A DNA stretch of 64,000 bases from a bacterium CG_4_9_14_3_um_filter_65_15 (GCA_002790835.1 PFVX01000014.1:18800-82799); one strand, 5' to 3'. Positions 51,480 to 62,583 are shown, counted from the stretch's first letter. Numbers and translations are program-made. Notes: generated by a model not told the origin, from the letters alone.

Positions 51480-52118
51480 TTATCGGGCCAGGGGGGTGAA
51501 GGAATTGAAGAACTGCTGGTACTCGGCATTGTCCCACAGATTGCCGTCGATGTCCCAGGCTGCCAGGATGAAGATGTCCGATCCGCTCAGCAACCCGCGG
51601 ATCCAGAACTCGCCCTTGCCCTTTTCCTGGACTGCCCGGACATCCACGCCCTCGACCCGCAGGCCTCCCGGGAAATCCTTGCTGACGGAAGTCTGTTTCC
51701 GCACCACCACCCCGAACTGCTGCAGACTGTTGGTGACCCACTGCAGGACCTCGTCCGGCCCGGGGTCTCCCCCTTCCGGGTTTTTCATGTTGAAAACCGA
51801 GGTCACCGCAACCCCGCGGCCCTTTTCCTGGTTGTAGTCACAGGTCACCATCCTGATGGTCACCGACTCCACGCTCCCTCCCGGGGAATCGGGCCCACCC
51901 TTTTCCCGCTTGCGCACCTGGGCGCATCCGCCGGGCATCATCACCTGGAAAAGGCCCAGGTTGGAGGTGTAGAGGTACGGCTCGACCTGTTCGGTATAGT
52001 TCTTTGGCGGGGACGGGGCGCCCGGGGTCGGGGCCTGGGAGTAGGCGGCCGGCGGCGCCAGCAGGATCACGCCGGCCACGACGACGGCCCGGGTGCGGTT
52101 TTTCGGTCCAAACAACAT
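51480..52118 (-). CDS. Secreted protein of unknown function
   Basis: The 212-residue protein has a signal peptide ending AYSQ, a short Pro-rich linker and one alpha/beta domain with few Cys residues (GGCAQVRK, VTCDYN). No family was recognised. It lies 27 bases upstream of the TonB-type operon and 13 bases after pepF on the same strand, so it could be transcribed with either. Confidence 0.6.
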   Translation of the reverse strand: MLFGPKNRTRAVVVAGVILLAPPAAYSQAPTPGAPSPPKNYTEQVEPYLYTSNLGLFQVMMPGGCAQVRKREKGGPDSPGGSVESVTIRMVTCDYNQEKGRGVAVTSVFNMKNPEGGDPGPDEVLQWVTNSLQQFGVVVRKQTSVSKDFPGGLRVEGVDVRAVQEKGKGEFWIRGLLSGSDIFILAAWDIDGNLWDNAEYQQFFNSFTPLAR

Positions 52119-52131
52119 GATTCCTCCCGAA

Positions 52132-53985
52132 TCATTGCGGCAAGAGATCCTCGACCTGGTCGATCAGGGAACCGAACAGGCTGAACACGTCCTGCATGGG
52201 CTGGGGTGTGGTCAGATCGACTCCACCCAGCATGACCGTGGCCACCGAATAGCGGCTGCACCCTGAACGCAGGATGTCCATGTACTGTTCCCGTTCCTGT
52301 TCTCCGCCCTGCAGAACCCGGCGCGACAACGCCACCGCCGCGGAGTAGGCCGTGGAGTACTGGTAAACATAGTAGTTGTAGTAAAAATGGGGAACCCGCA
52401 TCCAGGTCCGGGGGCTGCGATCGGGGTCGAATTCCACGCCTGGGCCCCAGGAATCCTTCAGCAGGCCCTCGTACAGCTCATTGAGGGTCGGGGCGGTCAA
52501 CGTCCGCCCCTGCTCGCCCATCTCGTGCATGCGCAGCTCGAACTCGGCGAACATCGCCTGCCGGAACACCGTGTTGTTGATCTGGGATAGGTGGTAATCC
52601 AGCATGTACAGCTTGCGCCGCGGGTCGTCGCTACGCTTCAGCAGGTGGTCCATCAGCAACAGCTCATTGAAGGTCGAGGCCACTTCGGCGGTGAAGATCG
52701 GATAATCGCCGTACACGTAGGGCTGGTTGTGCACCGTGAGCCAGGAGTGCATGGAGTGGCCCAGCTCGTGGGCCAGGGTGAAGGTGTCGCCGAGCTGGTC
52801 GGCCCAGTTCAGCAGGATATAGGGCGGAGTGTCGTAGACCCCGTTGGAATATCCGCCACCGCGCTTGCCGGCGTTCTCGTGCACGTCGACCCAGCCTTCG
52901 TCCAGCCCCCGTTTCACGGTCTGGACGTACTCGTCGCCCAGGGGGGCGAAGGCCTCCAGCAGGACCGGACAGGCCTCGTCGTAGGTGAACTTGAATTCGC
53001 CGTCGGGAAAAAGCGGCACGGCCAGATCGTATTCCCGCAGGGAATCCAGCCCCAGGACCCGGCGCTTGAGTTCGGTGTAGCGGTGGATGGTCGCCCGGTT
53101 GGACGCGACGGCATCCAGCAGGGCGTGGTAGACCTCCGGCGGCACCGCGTCCGGATGCAGGCTCGCCGTCAGGGTGCTTTCATGCCGACGGGCGTCGGCG
53201 AAGAAGACGTGGTTCTTCACGTTGGCGTCCATGTTCGCGGCCAGGGTATTGCTCAAGGCTCCGTAGCCGTCCAGGAAGGCCTCGAAGGCTTCCTGCCGGA
53301 CTCGACGGTTCGGCGACTTGATGAACTTGTAGTAGCGGGCCTTGGTCAGGGTGACCGTTTTCCCGTCCTCGTCGGTGATGGCGCCCAGCTTCAGATCCGC
53401 GTTGTCCCATGCGCTGAAGACCTGCGCCGCACCCCGCGCCATCAGCCCGGCCGAGGCCAGAAGAGCCTCCTGTTCCACCGGCAGCGTGTGGGCGCGTTCC
53501 CGCTGGATGTTGTCGAAGAAGTGGCGGTACAACTCCAGCCGCGGCTCGCGATCGATGAAGTCGTCCAGCATATCGGGCGACACCTCCAGCAGTTCGGACT
53601 CGAACCAGCTGACCGCCTCGTTGAAGGCCACCGCCAGGGTTCCCGCACGTCCCTTGCGCTCCAGGTTCTCTGCGATGCGCGTGTCCTCGTCGCTCTTGAG
53701 GCTCGCGTAGACCATCACCTTCTCCAGTTCGCGCTGAGTCGTGTGGATGGCTTCGATGGTCTCCAGCAGGACGGCCGGGCCATCGGCCAGACTGCCCTGA
53801 CGCGATGCCAACCCGGGCAAGTCGCCCTCGATCACGGCGAAACTGTCCTCCCATGCGGCGGCGTCGGGAAAGATCATCTCGAGGTTCCAGGTGTAGCGGC
53901 TGTCGATGGCGGCGCGTTCGACGGGCGCTCCTCCTGTCGGTTGAACGGCTGTCCAGGCAGGAAGGTGCGTATGGGTGCGAATCAT
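52132..53985 (-). CDS. pepF: Oligoendopeptidase F (M3 metallopeptidase)
   Basis: The start at 53985 follows a consensus GGAGG. The 617-residue cytoplasmic enzyme has an N-terminal helical oligopeptidase domain (TWNLEMIFPD) and the M3 catalytic domain with TLAHELGHSMHSW, plus a downstream Glu in EVASTFNELLL. Length is normal. It cleaves medium-length peptides during protein turnover. Confidence 0.95.
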   Translation of the reverse strand: MIRTHTHLPAWTAVQPTGGAPVERAAIDSRYTWNLEMIFPDAAAWEDSFAVIEGDLPGLASRQGSLADGPAVLLETIEAIHTTQRELEKVMVYASLKSDEDTRIAENLERKGRAGTLAVAFNEAVSWFESELLEVSPDMLDDFIDREPRLELYRHFFDNIQRERAHTLPVEQEALLASAGLMARGAAQVFSAWDNADLKLGAITDEDGKTVTLTKARYYKFIKSPNRRVRQEAFEAFLDGYGALSNTLAANMDANVKNHVFFADARRHESTLTASLHPDAVPPEVYHALLDAVASNRATIHRYTELKRRVLGLDSLREYDLAVPLFPDGEFKFTYDEACPVLLEAFAPLGDEYVQTVKRGLDEGWVDVHENAGKRGGGYSNGVYDTPPYILLNWADQLGDTFTLAHELGHSMHSWLTVHNQPYVYGDYPIFTAEVASTFNELLLMDHLLKRSDDPRRKLYMLDYHLSQINNTVFRQAMFAEFELRMHEMGEQGRTLTAPTLNELYEGLLKDSWGPGVEFDPDRSPRTWMRVPHFYYNYYVYQYSTAYSAAVALSRRVLQGGEQEREQYMDILRSGCSRYSVATVMLGGVDLTTPQPMQDVFSLFGSLIDQVEDLLPQ

Positions 53986-54117
53986 GGTTTCCTCCGGAGG
54001 CGATGATGGTGCGTGTTCCCGGGAGGATAAGCCAAGGCCGCAACCATGCCAACCGTCTCGACGCAAAAAGGACGCCGGTCAGACGCCCTCGATGGGATTG
54101 CGAAATGGGTGATCGAT

Positions 54118-54522
54118 CTAATCTGCCGGCGCCGTCAGTCCCAATCTCTCCAGGGTCTCCATGAAGTTGCGGCGGACGATGGGTTTGACGATATAATCAT
54201 CCGCCTCGGCGTCCTTGGTCTTGTCGATGATTTCCTGTTTCTCCAGGGCGCTGGTCATGACCACGCGGCAGCGCTGCTCCGCGGGGATGTCATGCTGGTC
54301 CTCGAGTTGGCGTACCCCCTCGAGGACCTCATGGCCATCCATTTCCGGCATCATGATGTCCAGGCAGATCAGATTGTAATGGTCACCGCTCTCCAGGGTA
54401 CTGCGCACGGCGGCCAGGGCTTCCTTGCCGTTGACGGCCATGTCGCAATTGCCGAGCGGTTCGAGATACCGACACAGCAACCTGCGGCTGATGAAATCGT
54501 CTTCAACGATCAGGATCTGCAT
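54118..54522 (-). CDS. Stand-alone CheY-like response regulator
   Basis: The 134-residue protein is a single receiver domain: VEDDFIS acidic pocket, phospho-Asp in ICLDIMMPEMDG, Thr/Ser in VVMTSA and Lys in YIVKPI. No output domain or adjacent kinase is present. It is divergent from a TerB/DnaJ gene across 198 bases. It could be a phosphate sink or act by protein contact. Confidence 0.93.
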   Translation of the reverse strand: MQILIVEDDFISRRLLCRYLEPLGNCDMAVNGKEALAAVRSTLESGDHYNLICLDIMMPEMDGHEVLEGVRQLEDQHDIPAEQRCRVVMTSALEKQEIIDKTKDAEADDYIVKPIVRRNFMETLERLGLTAPAD

Positions 54523-54720
54523 CGAACATCCTTATCTGGCTGCTGGCCCCTATTTTCGATGGACAGCCTGGGCGAGGATCTGGGCCAATCTGAAGTCGGT
54601 TCAAACAATAGCTGAGTGGGATATCGGCGGAGGAAACCCGGACTGAATGATTTTTTGGAATCGGTGTATTGTGGAGTCCGGGTTCCGTATTTCCCCCCAT
54701 TCCCGGTCGGGAGAAGCAGT

Positions 54721-55506
54721 ATGGGTTTATTGGGCACGTTGTTGGGCGGAGGCCTGGGATTTTTCCTTTTCGGCCCCCTCGGCGCCATCATCGGTGGGGC
54801 CATCGGGTCAAACGTCATGGGTGGTGCCCCGGACCATCGGACCGGGCCGCGAGGCCCCTCCGGCGGCCCCCGAATCCGCACCGATGCCTTCAACCCCCTG
54901 GAGGCGCAGCAAGCCTTCCTGGTTGCCATGATCAGCCTGGCGGCCAAGGTCGCCAAGGCCGATGGTCAGGTCACGCCGGATGAGGTCCGCTCATTCGACA
55001 ACTTCCTGCGCCTCAACCTGAACATGCCCGCGGACGAACGCCGCGTCGCCGCCCGCATCTTCAACGAAGCGCGCGAATCGGAAATCCCCGCGCGGGATTT
55101 CGCCCGACAGCTTCGCACCATGTTCAGCGGTCAGCGGCAGCGCCTGCGCGACCTGATCACCTTGTTGCTGATGATCGCCCTCGCCGATGGGCACCTGCAT
55201 CCCGCCGAAGAGGCGCTGATCCGCGAGGTCACCCGCGAAATGGGCCTGTCCGGCCTCGATTACGACAACGCCCTGAAGACCCTGCGCCCCGAGCAGTCCC
55301 TGGATTGGGCCTACGCCACGCTGGGTGTTCTGCATGACGCGGATGAATCCCGGATCAAGGCCGCCTACCGCAAGCTCGCCAAGGAGTATCACCCGGATGT
55401 TCTGGCCAACAAGGGCATGAGCGAGGATTTCAAGAAGTTCGCCGCCGAGAAGATCCGCACCGTCAACAACGCCTACGACGCGATCCGCAAGGAGCGGGGG
55501 TTCTGA
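54721..55506 (+). CDS. TerB-like/J-domain protein (DjlA-like)
   Basis: The 261-residue protein has a Gly-rich hydrophobic N-terminus (GTLLGGGLGFFLFGPLGAI) that may insert in the membrane, a TerB-like helical domain (AAKVAKADGQVTPDEV, ALADGHLHPAEE) and a C-terminal J domain with the HPD motif in KEYHPDVL. This order is that of DjlA, a membrane co-chaperone of DnaK. It shares a base with mutM (TGATG). Confidence 0.87.
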   Translation: MGLLGTLLGGGLGFFLFGPLGAIIGGAIGSNVMGGAPDHRTGPRGPSGGPRIRTDAFNPLEAQQAFLVAMISLAAKVAKADGQVTPDEVRSFDNFLRLNLNMPADERRVAARIFNEARESEIPARDFARQLRTMFSGQRQRLRDLITLLLMIALADGHLHPAEEALIREVTREMGLSGLDYDNALKTLRPEQSLDWAYATLGVLHDADESRIKAAYRKLAKEYHPDVLANKGMSEDFKKFAAEKIRTVNNAYDAIRKERGF

Positions 55507-56330
55507 TGCCCGAACTTCCCGAAGTCGAAAACGTCGGCCGCGCCCTCCTGGCCAACCTGCAGGGCCGCCGCCTGACCGGCCTGAAGGTAAGTTTCGCCGG
55601 CGTGCTCGATCCTTCGGCCGCGGCCGTGCGTCGGCGCCTGGTCGGCGCCCGCCTGGAGGGGCTGCATCGCCGGGGCAAGTACCTGATCCTGCATTTCGCC
55701 CACGACGACGGCCGCCCGGCCTATCTGATGCTGCACCTGCGCATGACCGGCCAGATCTTCATCCTCGACGGCTATGTTCCCGACAAGCACGTGCACCTGG
55801 TCATGGATTTCGAGGGCCTGCCGGTCCACTACCGCGACATCCGCAAGTTCGGCCGCCTGAGCCTGGTCGAAGACGGGTACGAACCCGCGGCCATGGCCCA
55901 CATCGGGCCGGATATGCTGACGGTCCCTGCACGGCAGTGGCTGGAGCGCATCGTGAGGCGACGCGGCCCGATCAAGGCCTGCCTCCTGGATCAGGGCATC
56001 GCCTCGGGCCTGGGCAACATCTACGTGGACGAGAGCCTGTTCCTGGCGCGGGTCCATCCGCTGGCCCGCCCCTGCGACATCGAGGAAGCGGAGCTGCGCG
56101 AGGTCCTGCGCCGCGCCAAGCAGGTGCTGCGCCTGGCCCTGCGCCACGGCGGGACAACCTTCATGAACTTCACCAACTTCCAGGGCAAGCCGGGCAACTT
56201 CCGGCGAAAATTGCGGGTGTACGGGCGGGCGGGCCAACCCTGCCGCGACTGCGGCGCGAGTCTGGAAAAAATCACCGTTGCCGGTCGCGGGACGGTGTAT
56301 TGTCCCCGGTGTCAACCCGATCCATCCTGA
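55506..56330 (+). CDS. mutM: Formamidopyrimidine-DNA glycosylase
   Basis: The 274-residue protein has the catalytic N-terminus PELPEVENV after Met removal, the loop HLRMTGQIF, the helix-two-turn-helix with GLGNIYVDES, and a C-terminal zinc finger with CRDCG and YCPRC. All features of Fpg are intact. It removes oxidised purines from DNA. It is translationally coupled to the J-domain gene. Confidence 0.96.
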   Translation: MPELPEVENVGRALLANLQGRRLTGLKVSFAGVLDPSAAAVRRRLVGARLEGLHRRGKYLILHFAHDDGRPAYLMLHLRMTGQIFILDGYVPDKHVHLVMDFEGLPVHYRDIRKFGRLSLVEDGYEPAAMAHIGPDMLTVPARQWLERIVRRRGPIKACLLDQGIASGLGNIYVDESLFLARVHPLARPCDIEEAELREVLRRAKQVLRLALRHGGTTFMNFTNFQGKPGNFRRKLRVYGRAGQPCRDCGASLEKITVAGRGTVYCPRCQPDPS

Positions 56331-56349
56331 CCCGGGAGGCCCCGCCCTC

Positions 56350-57063
56350 ATGCGAACCCTTCTGTCGCTGATCGCCCTGGCAATCACCACCTGCGCCGTG
56401 GCGGGCGCTGCAACGGATCCCATGGTCTCCTACGCCGACCCGGAGCGATTTGCCGGCGACATCGCCGCCTTCGAGGCCGCCGACCGGGTGAATCCACCGC
56501 CCCCCGGGGCCATCGTCTGTGTGGGCAGTTCGAGCATGCGCTTCTGGCACGACGACATCGCCCGGGATCTGGCGCCCCTGACGGTCGTCCCCCGGGGCTT
56601 CGGCGGCAGCAACATGAACGACGCCTTGGTCTTCGCCGATCGCATCATTCTGCCTTACCGACCACGGGCCATCGTCCTCTACGAGGGCGACAACGACATC
56701 GCGGATGGAATCTCCCCCGAAGTCATCCAGGCAACCTTCAACGACCTTGTCGCCCGGGTCCGCGTCGCTCTCCCCTCGTGCCGCATCTACGTTCTATCCA
56801 TCAAGCCCAGCTCCAGCCGCTGGTCCCTGTGGCCCGGGATGCAGCAAGCCAACGCCCTGCTCAGTACAGAATGCGCAGGTGATTCCCTGCTGACGTACGT
56901 GGATGTCGCCGGCGGCATGCTGGACGAAGACGGGAAGCCGAAGTCCGAGATCTTCCTCGAAGACAAGCTCCACATGAACCGGGCCGGATACCGCATCTGG
57001 CGCGATATCCTCCGTCCGGTGTTGGTGGCGCGGGAAATGCAGGACGAGGACGATCAATTCTGA
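56350..57063 (+). CDS. Secreted SGNH/GDSL hydrolase
   Basis: The 237-residue protein has a signal peptide ending AGAAT and SGNH blocks: GSSSMRFW (nucleophile Ser), GFGGSNMND, YEGDNDIADG and DKLHMNRAGY with Asp and His. It resembles small lipases/acylhydrolases of the GDSL family. It follows mutM by 19 bases and converges with the DsrC-like gene. Substrate unknown. Confidence 0.88.
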   Translation: MRTLLSLIALAITTCAVAGAATDPMVSYADPERFAGDIAAFEAADRVNPPPPGAIVCVGSSSMRFWHDDIARDLAPLTVVPRGFGGSNMNDALVFADRIILPYRPRAIVLYEGDNDIADGISPEVIQATFNDLVARVRVALPSCRIYVLSIKPSSSRWSLWPGMQQANALLSTECAGDSLLTYVDVAGGMLDEDGKPKSEIFLEDKLHMNRAGYRIWRDILRPVLVAREMQDEDDQF

Positions 57064-57081
57064 GCGGAAACGAGGGGCGAA

Positions 57082-57399
57082 TCAGACACAGGAATCGGGT
57101 CGCGGCAGGCCGGCCACCCGGCACGCGCCCTTGGCCGGCCCGGCGGGGAACAGGTCGTAGATCCGCTGCAGGGAAAGACCTGTCTCCTTGCACAGCACCC
57201 GGATCATGGGAGCGGCCCCGTGGGAAGCCTGGTATGCCCGCAAAAAATCGATGACCTTCCAGTGATCTCCGGCCAGTTCACCCAAACCGTCGGCCTCCCC
57301 CAGGGCGGACGCGACCTGCGGAGTCCACGCCGATCCGTCGACAAGGTACCCTTTATCGTCCAGCTCGATGCTGATTTCGCCATGGGTGAATTGCGGCAC
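57082..57399 (-). CDS. dsrC: DsrC/TusE-family sulfur-carrier-like protein
   Basis: A GTG start at 57399 with GGGGAG upstream gives 105 residues. The C-terminus has the two DsrC cysteines in the flexible arm, GACRVAGLPRPDSCV: an upstream Cys and a penultimate Cys eleven residues later. Presence of both marks DsrC rather than single-Cys TusE or RspA types. DsrC carries sulfur as a trisulfide with dissimilatory sulfite reductase, but no dsrAB or tus genes are in the window. Here it may serve sulfur (or selenium) trafficking or regulation (inference). Confidence 0.88.
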   Translation of the reverse strand: MPQFTHGEISIELDDKGYLVDGSAWTPQVASALGEADGLGELAGDHWKVIDFLRAYQASHGAAPMIRVLCKETGLSLQRIYDLFPAGPAKGACRVAGLPRPDSCV

Positions 57400-57697
57400 G
57401 ATCGGCTCCCCTGTTCGCCGGGTCAAGGTCGGTCCCGCTAAGCTAGGCTGAGGCCGGGGAAGACGCAAGAAGTGCCTCCGGGAGAGCCGAAACGCTCAAA
57501 ATTGTAAAAAATATCAACAGCAAAATTCGCCTCACAACGGCATAACTTTTTGAAAAAAAAGAAAATAAGCCCCATCCAAACTCCTAGTGTTTTCCTATTG
57601 TTTATTTTTTAACTTGAAATTGCTTTATCTCCATTACAATTGAATAATTCAACAGTCGCGGTGTCCCGGATTCGAACCGCCTCGCAAAGGAGCCTCC
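57400..57697. promoter_or_regulatory. AT-rich intergenic promoter region of the HybA/HybB-type operon
   Basis: About 57480-57655 is strikingly AT-rich with A and T tracts, unlike the rest of the window. It drives the plus-strand operon from 57698 and possibly the DsrC-like gene. I found no convincing sigma-54 -24/-12 site despite the NtrC-type regulator in the operon. An AAAGGAG ribosome site lies before 57698. Confidence 0.6.
57640..57652. promoter_or_regulatory. Palindrome TTGAAT-A-ATTCAA
   Basis: Perfect 6-bp half sites around one base, 45 bases before the HybA-like start. It resembles, but is one base shorter than, an FNR/CRP-type dyad. A redox-responsive operator is possible. Confidence 0.4.
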
Positions 57698-58462
57698 ATG
57701 TCCACCTATGCCTTGCTTTTCGACCAGAGCTTATGCATCGGATGCGGGGCCTGTGAACAGGCCTGCCAATCCGAACACGAGCAACCTCCGCACAAGCCGG
57801 ACAAGCTCGACCATGAGTCGTTCACCTACGTCGAAGATCTGGGTAACGAGCAGTATGCGCGCCACTTGTGCATGAGCTGCGAGAACCCAACCTGTGTTTC
57901 GGTGTGCCCGGTGGGCGCGCTGGAAAAGAATGCCCTCGGTCCGGTGACCTGGGACGGCAAAAAATGCATCGGCTGTCGCTACTGCATGATGGCCTGTCCG
58001 TTCCAGATTCCGACCTACGAGTGGCGCAGTCCCAACCCCCGCGTGCGCAAGTGCGACATGTGCGTCCATCGGGTCACCAAGGACCTGCCGACCGCCTGCG
58101 CGAGCATCTGCCCCACCGGCGCGACCAACTTCGGCAAACGCGACGCCATGCTGGCCGAGGCGCACCGCCGGCTGGAGAAGTACCCGAATCGCTACACGGG
58201 CGAGGTATACGGCGAGAAGGAAGCCGGCGGTACCGGCGTGCTCATGCTTTTGAGCCGGTCGGCCGCGGAAAACGACCTGCCGAGCAACGTGCCGCAGCAC
58301 GACATGCCCCATCTGACCTGGACGGTCCTGGAGAAGCTGCCACAGATCATTCCCGTGTGGGGAGCGTTCCTGGGCGGCATGTACTGGCTCGGCAACCGCA
58401 AGAACGCCGTGGCCTCCCACGAACACCACGACCACCAGGAAGGGGGCCGGGACCATGAGTGA
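57698..58462 (+). CDS. Ferredoxin-like 4x[4Fe-4S] subunit, HybA/DmsB-type
   Basis: The 254-residue protein has four Cys clusters for 4Fe-4S centres: CIGCGACEQAC, CMSCENPTCVSVC, CIGCRYCMMAC and CDMC with CASICPTG. A C-terminal hydrophobic helix (IIPVWGAFLGGMYWL) anchors it, as in HybA. A His-rich tail follows. There is no Tat signal, so it may face the cytoplasm or be carried by a partner. It overlaps the NrfD/HybB-type gene. It relays electrons between that quinone-interacting membrane protein and a partner; no catalytic subunit is encoded nearby. Confidence 0.88.
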   Translation: MSTYALLFDQSLCIGCGACEQACQSEHEQPPHKPDKLDHESFTYVEDLGNEQYARHLCMSCENPTCVSVCPVGALEKNALGPVTWDGKKCIGCRYCMMACPFQIPTYEWRSPNPRVRKCDMCVHRVTKDLPTACASICPTGATNFGKRDAMLAEAHRRLEKYPNRYTGEVYGEKEAGGTGVLMLLSRSAAENDLPSNVPQHDMPHLTWTVLEKLPQIIPVWGAFLGGMYWLGNRKNAVASHEHHDHQEGGRDHE

Positions 58463-59624
58463 GCGGAAAATTCCCAAGCTGCATTTCTGGTCGTCGTTCT
58501 TCGTCCTGCTCATGGTGATGCTGGCCTTCGTGCTGTTCAAACGCTACACGCAGGGCATCGGGTCCATCAGCAACCTGAACGATTCCATGCCCTGGGGTCT
58601 GTGGATCGGCTTCGATCTGCTGTGCGGAGTGGCCCTCGGCGCGGGCGGATTCACCGTCACCGCCGTGGTCTACATCTTCCACCTCGAGGACTACCGGCCC
58701 ATGGCGCGGCCGGCCGTGCTGACGGCGTTCCTCGGCTACCTGATGGTCATCGCCGCGCTGCTGGTGGACCTCGGGCGGCCCTGGAACATCTGGCACCCGC
58801 TGGTCTTCTGGAACCCCCACTCGGTCATGTTCGAGGTTGGCTGGTGCGTGATGCTCTACACCACCGTGCTGTTCCTCGAGTTCATCCCGCTGGTCTTCGA
58901 GCGCCTGGGCTACAACAAACAGGTGCACTTCATGCACAAATACCTGACCCCGGGTCTGGTCATCGCCGGCGTGCTGTTGTCGACCATGCACCAGAGCAGT
59001 CTGGGCACCCTGTACGTGATCGTGCCGGAGAAGCTGCACCCGCTGTGGTACTCGCCCATCCTGCCGATCCTGTTCTTCGTCTCGGCCATCACCCTGGGCC
59101 TGGCCATGACCAACGTGGAGTCGTTCATCAGCTTCCGCGCCCTGGGCAAACGCCTCGAGTCGAACCTGCTGCGCGGCATCGGTCGGGCCACCGCGGTCAT
59201 GCTGATGATCTACCTGGTGATCCGCATCGAGGACCTCATCGTGCACGACTCGCTGAAGTATGCCTTCCGGTTCGACACGGCCTCGTGGTTTTTCCTGGCC
59301 GAAATCATCATCGGGGGCATCGTGCCCATGGTTCTGCTGTTCCAGCGCCGGATTCGCGAGAACAAGCTGGCGCTGACCGGGACGCAGTTCCTGGTGGTGC
59401 TGGGGATCATCTTCAACCGCATGAACGTCGCCGTGACCGCGTTCCAGCTCGGCACCGGCACCGATTACCGCCCCCACTGGATGGAATTCGTGGTGTCTAT
59501 GGGCATGATCGCCATCGGCGTGTTCCTGTTCAGCCTGGCTGCGCGTTACCTGCCGGTGTTCGTGGAAGAGGGGCCGCTGGGCAAGTCGGCTGGTCCCAAG
59601 GATCCCTACGCCGAACTCAGTTGA
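58455..59624 (+). CDS. NrfD/HybB-type quinone-interacting membrane subunit
   Basis: The 389-residue polytopic protein has about ten hydrophobic helices and HybB landmarks: early SMPWGLWIGFDLLCGVALG, helix with HPLVFWNPHSVMFEVGWC, and MHQSSLGTLYVI. Such proteins exchange electrons with menaquinone and bind no haem. It overlaps the iron-sulfur gene by eight bases. Together with the tetrahaem cytochrome at the end of the cluster it could be a menaquinol:cytochrome c oxidoreductase, like the Cbc or Hmc/Tmc complexes. Confidence 0.88.
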   Translation: MSERKIPKLHFWSSFFVLLMVMLAFVLFKRYTQGIGSISNLNDSMPWGLWIGFDLLCGVALGAGGFTVTAVVYIFHLEDYRPMARPAVLTAFLGYLMVIAALLVDLGRPWNIWHPLVFWNPHSVMFEVGWCVMLYTTVLFLEFIPLVFERLGYNKQVHFMHKYLTPGLVIAGVLLSTMHQSSLGTLYVIVPEKLHPLWYSPILPILFFVSAITLGLAMTNVESFISFRALGKRLESNLLRGIGRATAVMLMIYLVIRIEDLIVHDSLKYAFRFDTASWFFLAEIIIGGIVPMVLLFQRRIRENKLALTGTQFLVVLGIIFNRMNVAVTAFQLGTGTDYRPHWMEFVVSMGMIAIGVFLFSLAARYLPVFVEEGPLGKSAGPKDPYAELS

Positions 59625-59642
59625 TCACGGGGGAGGCTCGTT

Positions 59643-61234
59643 TTGAAAATGACCGTTTCGGGAAAGATGACGGCGATCACCACGGCCTTGCTGACGGCAA
59701 TCTTCGTGGCGACCACCATCGTCAATCTCATCCTGCAGGAACGGGCCTCCACCGGCATCGTGCACAAGAACGGCGTGCAGCTCGCCGAAACCGCCGCCGC
59801 GGTGTTGCGCAACTCCATGCTGGAGAACGACCGCGACAAGATCCAGGAGACCCTGGACAACTTCGGCGCCCAGCGCAACATCGAGCGCATCCGCATCTTC
59901 AACAAGCAGGGGCTGATCGCCTACTCCACGCGCCACGAGGAGATCGGCGCCCTGCTGGATACCACTCAGGCTCAGTGCCTGGTCTGCCACGGGCGGGTCA
60001 TCCTGCCCAACACCCTGCCGCCCGACGAACGCGCGCAGACCATCACCCTGGACGGCCAGAGGATGCTGGCTGTCACCCACGCCCTGCTCAACGAAACCTC
60101 GTGCGCCACGGCTGAATGTCACTTCCACGCCGACGACGGCCCCTTGCTGGGCATCATGGACGTGGACCTGAACCTCGAACCCTTCCAAGCCGCTCGGCGC
60201 ACCACCGCCTGGGGCATGGGGGTTGCGGCCCTGGCCGGGATTCTGCTGGCCGTGGTCGTGGTCTATCTGGCGGGGCGGGAGATCGTCTTTCGGCGCGTGC
60301 GCACCCTCATCGACCAGACGCGCCGCCTGGCGGCCGGTGATCTGACCGTGCGCGTCGCCGAGGGGGCGCAGGACGAGATCGGCACCCTCCACCGCACCTT
60401 CAACCAGCTCGCCCTGGATCTGCAGGCGGCCCGCAACGAGCTGCTGGAATGGGGCCGCACCCTGGAACAGCGGGTCCAGGAAAAGACCGACGAGCTGGTG
60501 CGCGCCCAGGACCAGATGCTGCAGGTGGAAAAGATGGCGTCGCTGGGCAAGCTCGCCGCGGTGGTGGCCCACGAGATCAACAACCCGCTGGCCAGCGTCG
60601 TGACCTACGCCAAGACCATGGTGCGCAAGATGAACCGGCAACCGGAGCTGAGCGAAGGATGCCGGGAGAACCTGACCTACATCCAGGCCATCAGCGACGA
60701 GGCAACGCGCTGCGGCAAGATCGTCTCGCAGCTGCTGGCCTTTGCGCGGCGCGGCAACGAGACCCTGGCGCCCATGAACATCAACGAGGTCGTCGAAAAC
60801 GCCTTGTTCCTGGTCAACCACCAGCTCGAACTCAACGGAGTCGAAGCGGTGCGCCGGCTCGACCCCTCGGTGCCGAGCATTGTTGCCGACCAGAACCAGG
60901 TTCAGCAGTTCCTGATGGCCTTGATCATCAACGCAGCCCAGGCCATGCCTCAGGGCGGCGAGCTCACGGTGGCCACGGCGCCGGCCGAAGGCGGCATTAC
61001 CGTCGAGGTCACCGACAACGGACCGGGCATGGAGCCCCGGGTCGCCAAGCACGCCTTCGAGCCCTTCTACACCACCAAGAGCGCGGGCGGAGGCGTCGGT
61101 CTCGGCCTGTCGGTGGTCTACGGCATCGTCAAACGTCACGGAGGGCGCATCGACCTGGATACCGCCCCGGGCAAGGGGTGCCGGTTCAGCATCTTCCTGC
61201 CCCACGATTCCGGAGCGCCGGAGGAGGAAACCTC

Positions 61235-61238
<4 letters not shown>
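59643..61238 (+). CDS. Diheme-sensing membrane histidine kinase
   Basis: A TTG start at 59643 has GGAGG six bases upstream; an ATG at 59649 is too far. The 531-residue protein has two transmembrane helices bounding a periplasmic domain with two haem sites, CLVCH (112-116) and CATAECH (154-160, a CX4CH). HAMP, coiled coil, HisKA ([12 protein letters not shown]) and HATPase ([16 protein letters not shown]) follow. Covalent haem in the sensor points to detection of redox state, NO or another gas. Its stop overlaps the NtrC-type gene. Confidence 0.88.
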
Positions 61239-62581
<1,343 letters not shown>

Positions 62582-62583
62582 CC

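Noticed and set aside
57668..57678. GGATTCGAACC, resembling a tRNA T-loop on the minus strand
   Set aside because: The flanking bases do not form a T stem and the rest of a tRNA would have to lie inside the HybA-like coding sequence, with no anticodon arm.
57400..57697. Sigma-54 promoter expected from the NtrC-type regulator
   Set aside because: TTGC strings exist, for example near 57618, but no GG at the required distance upstream.
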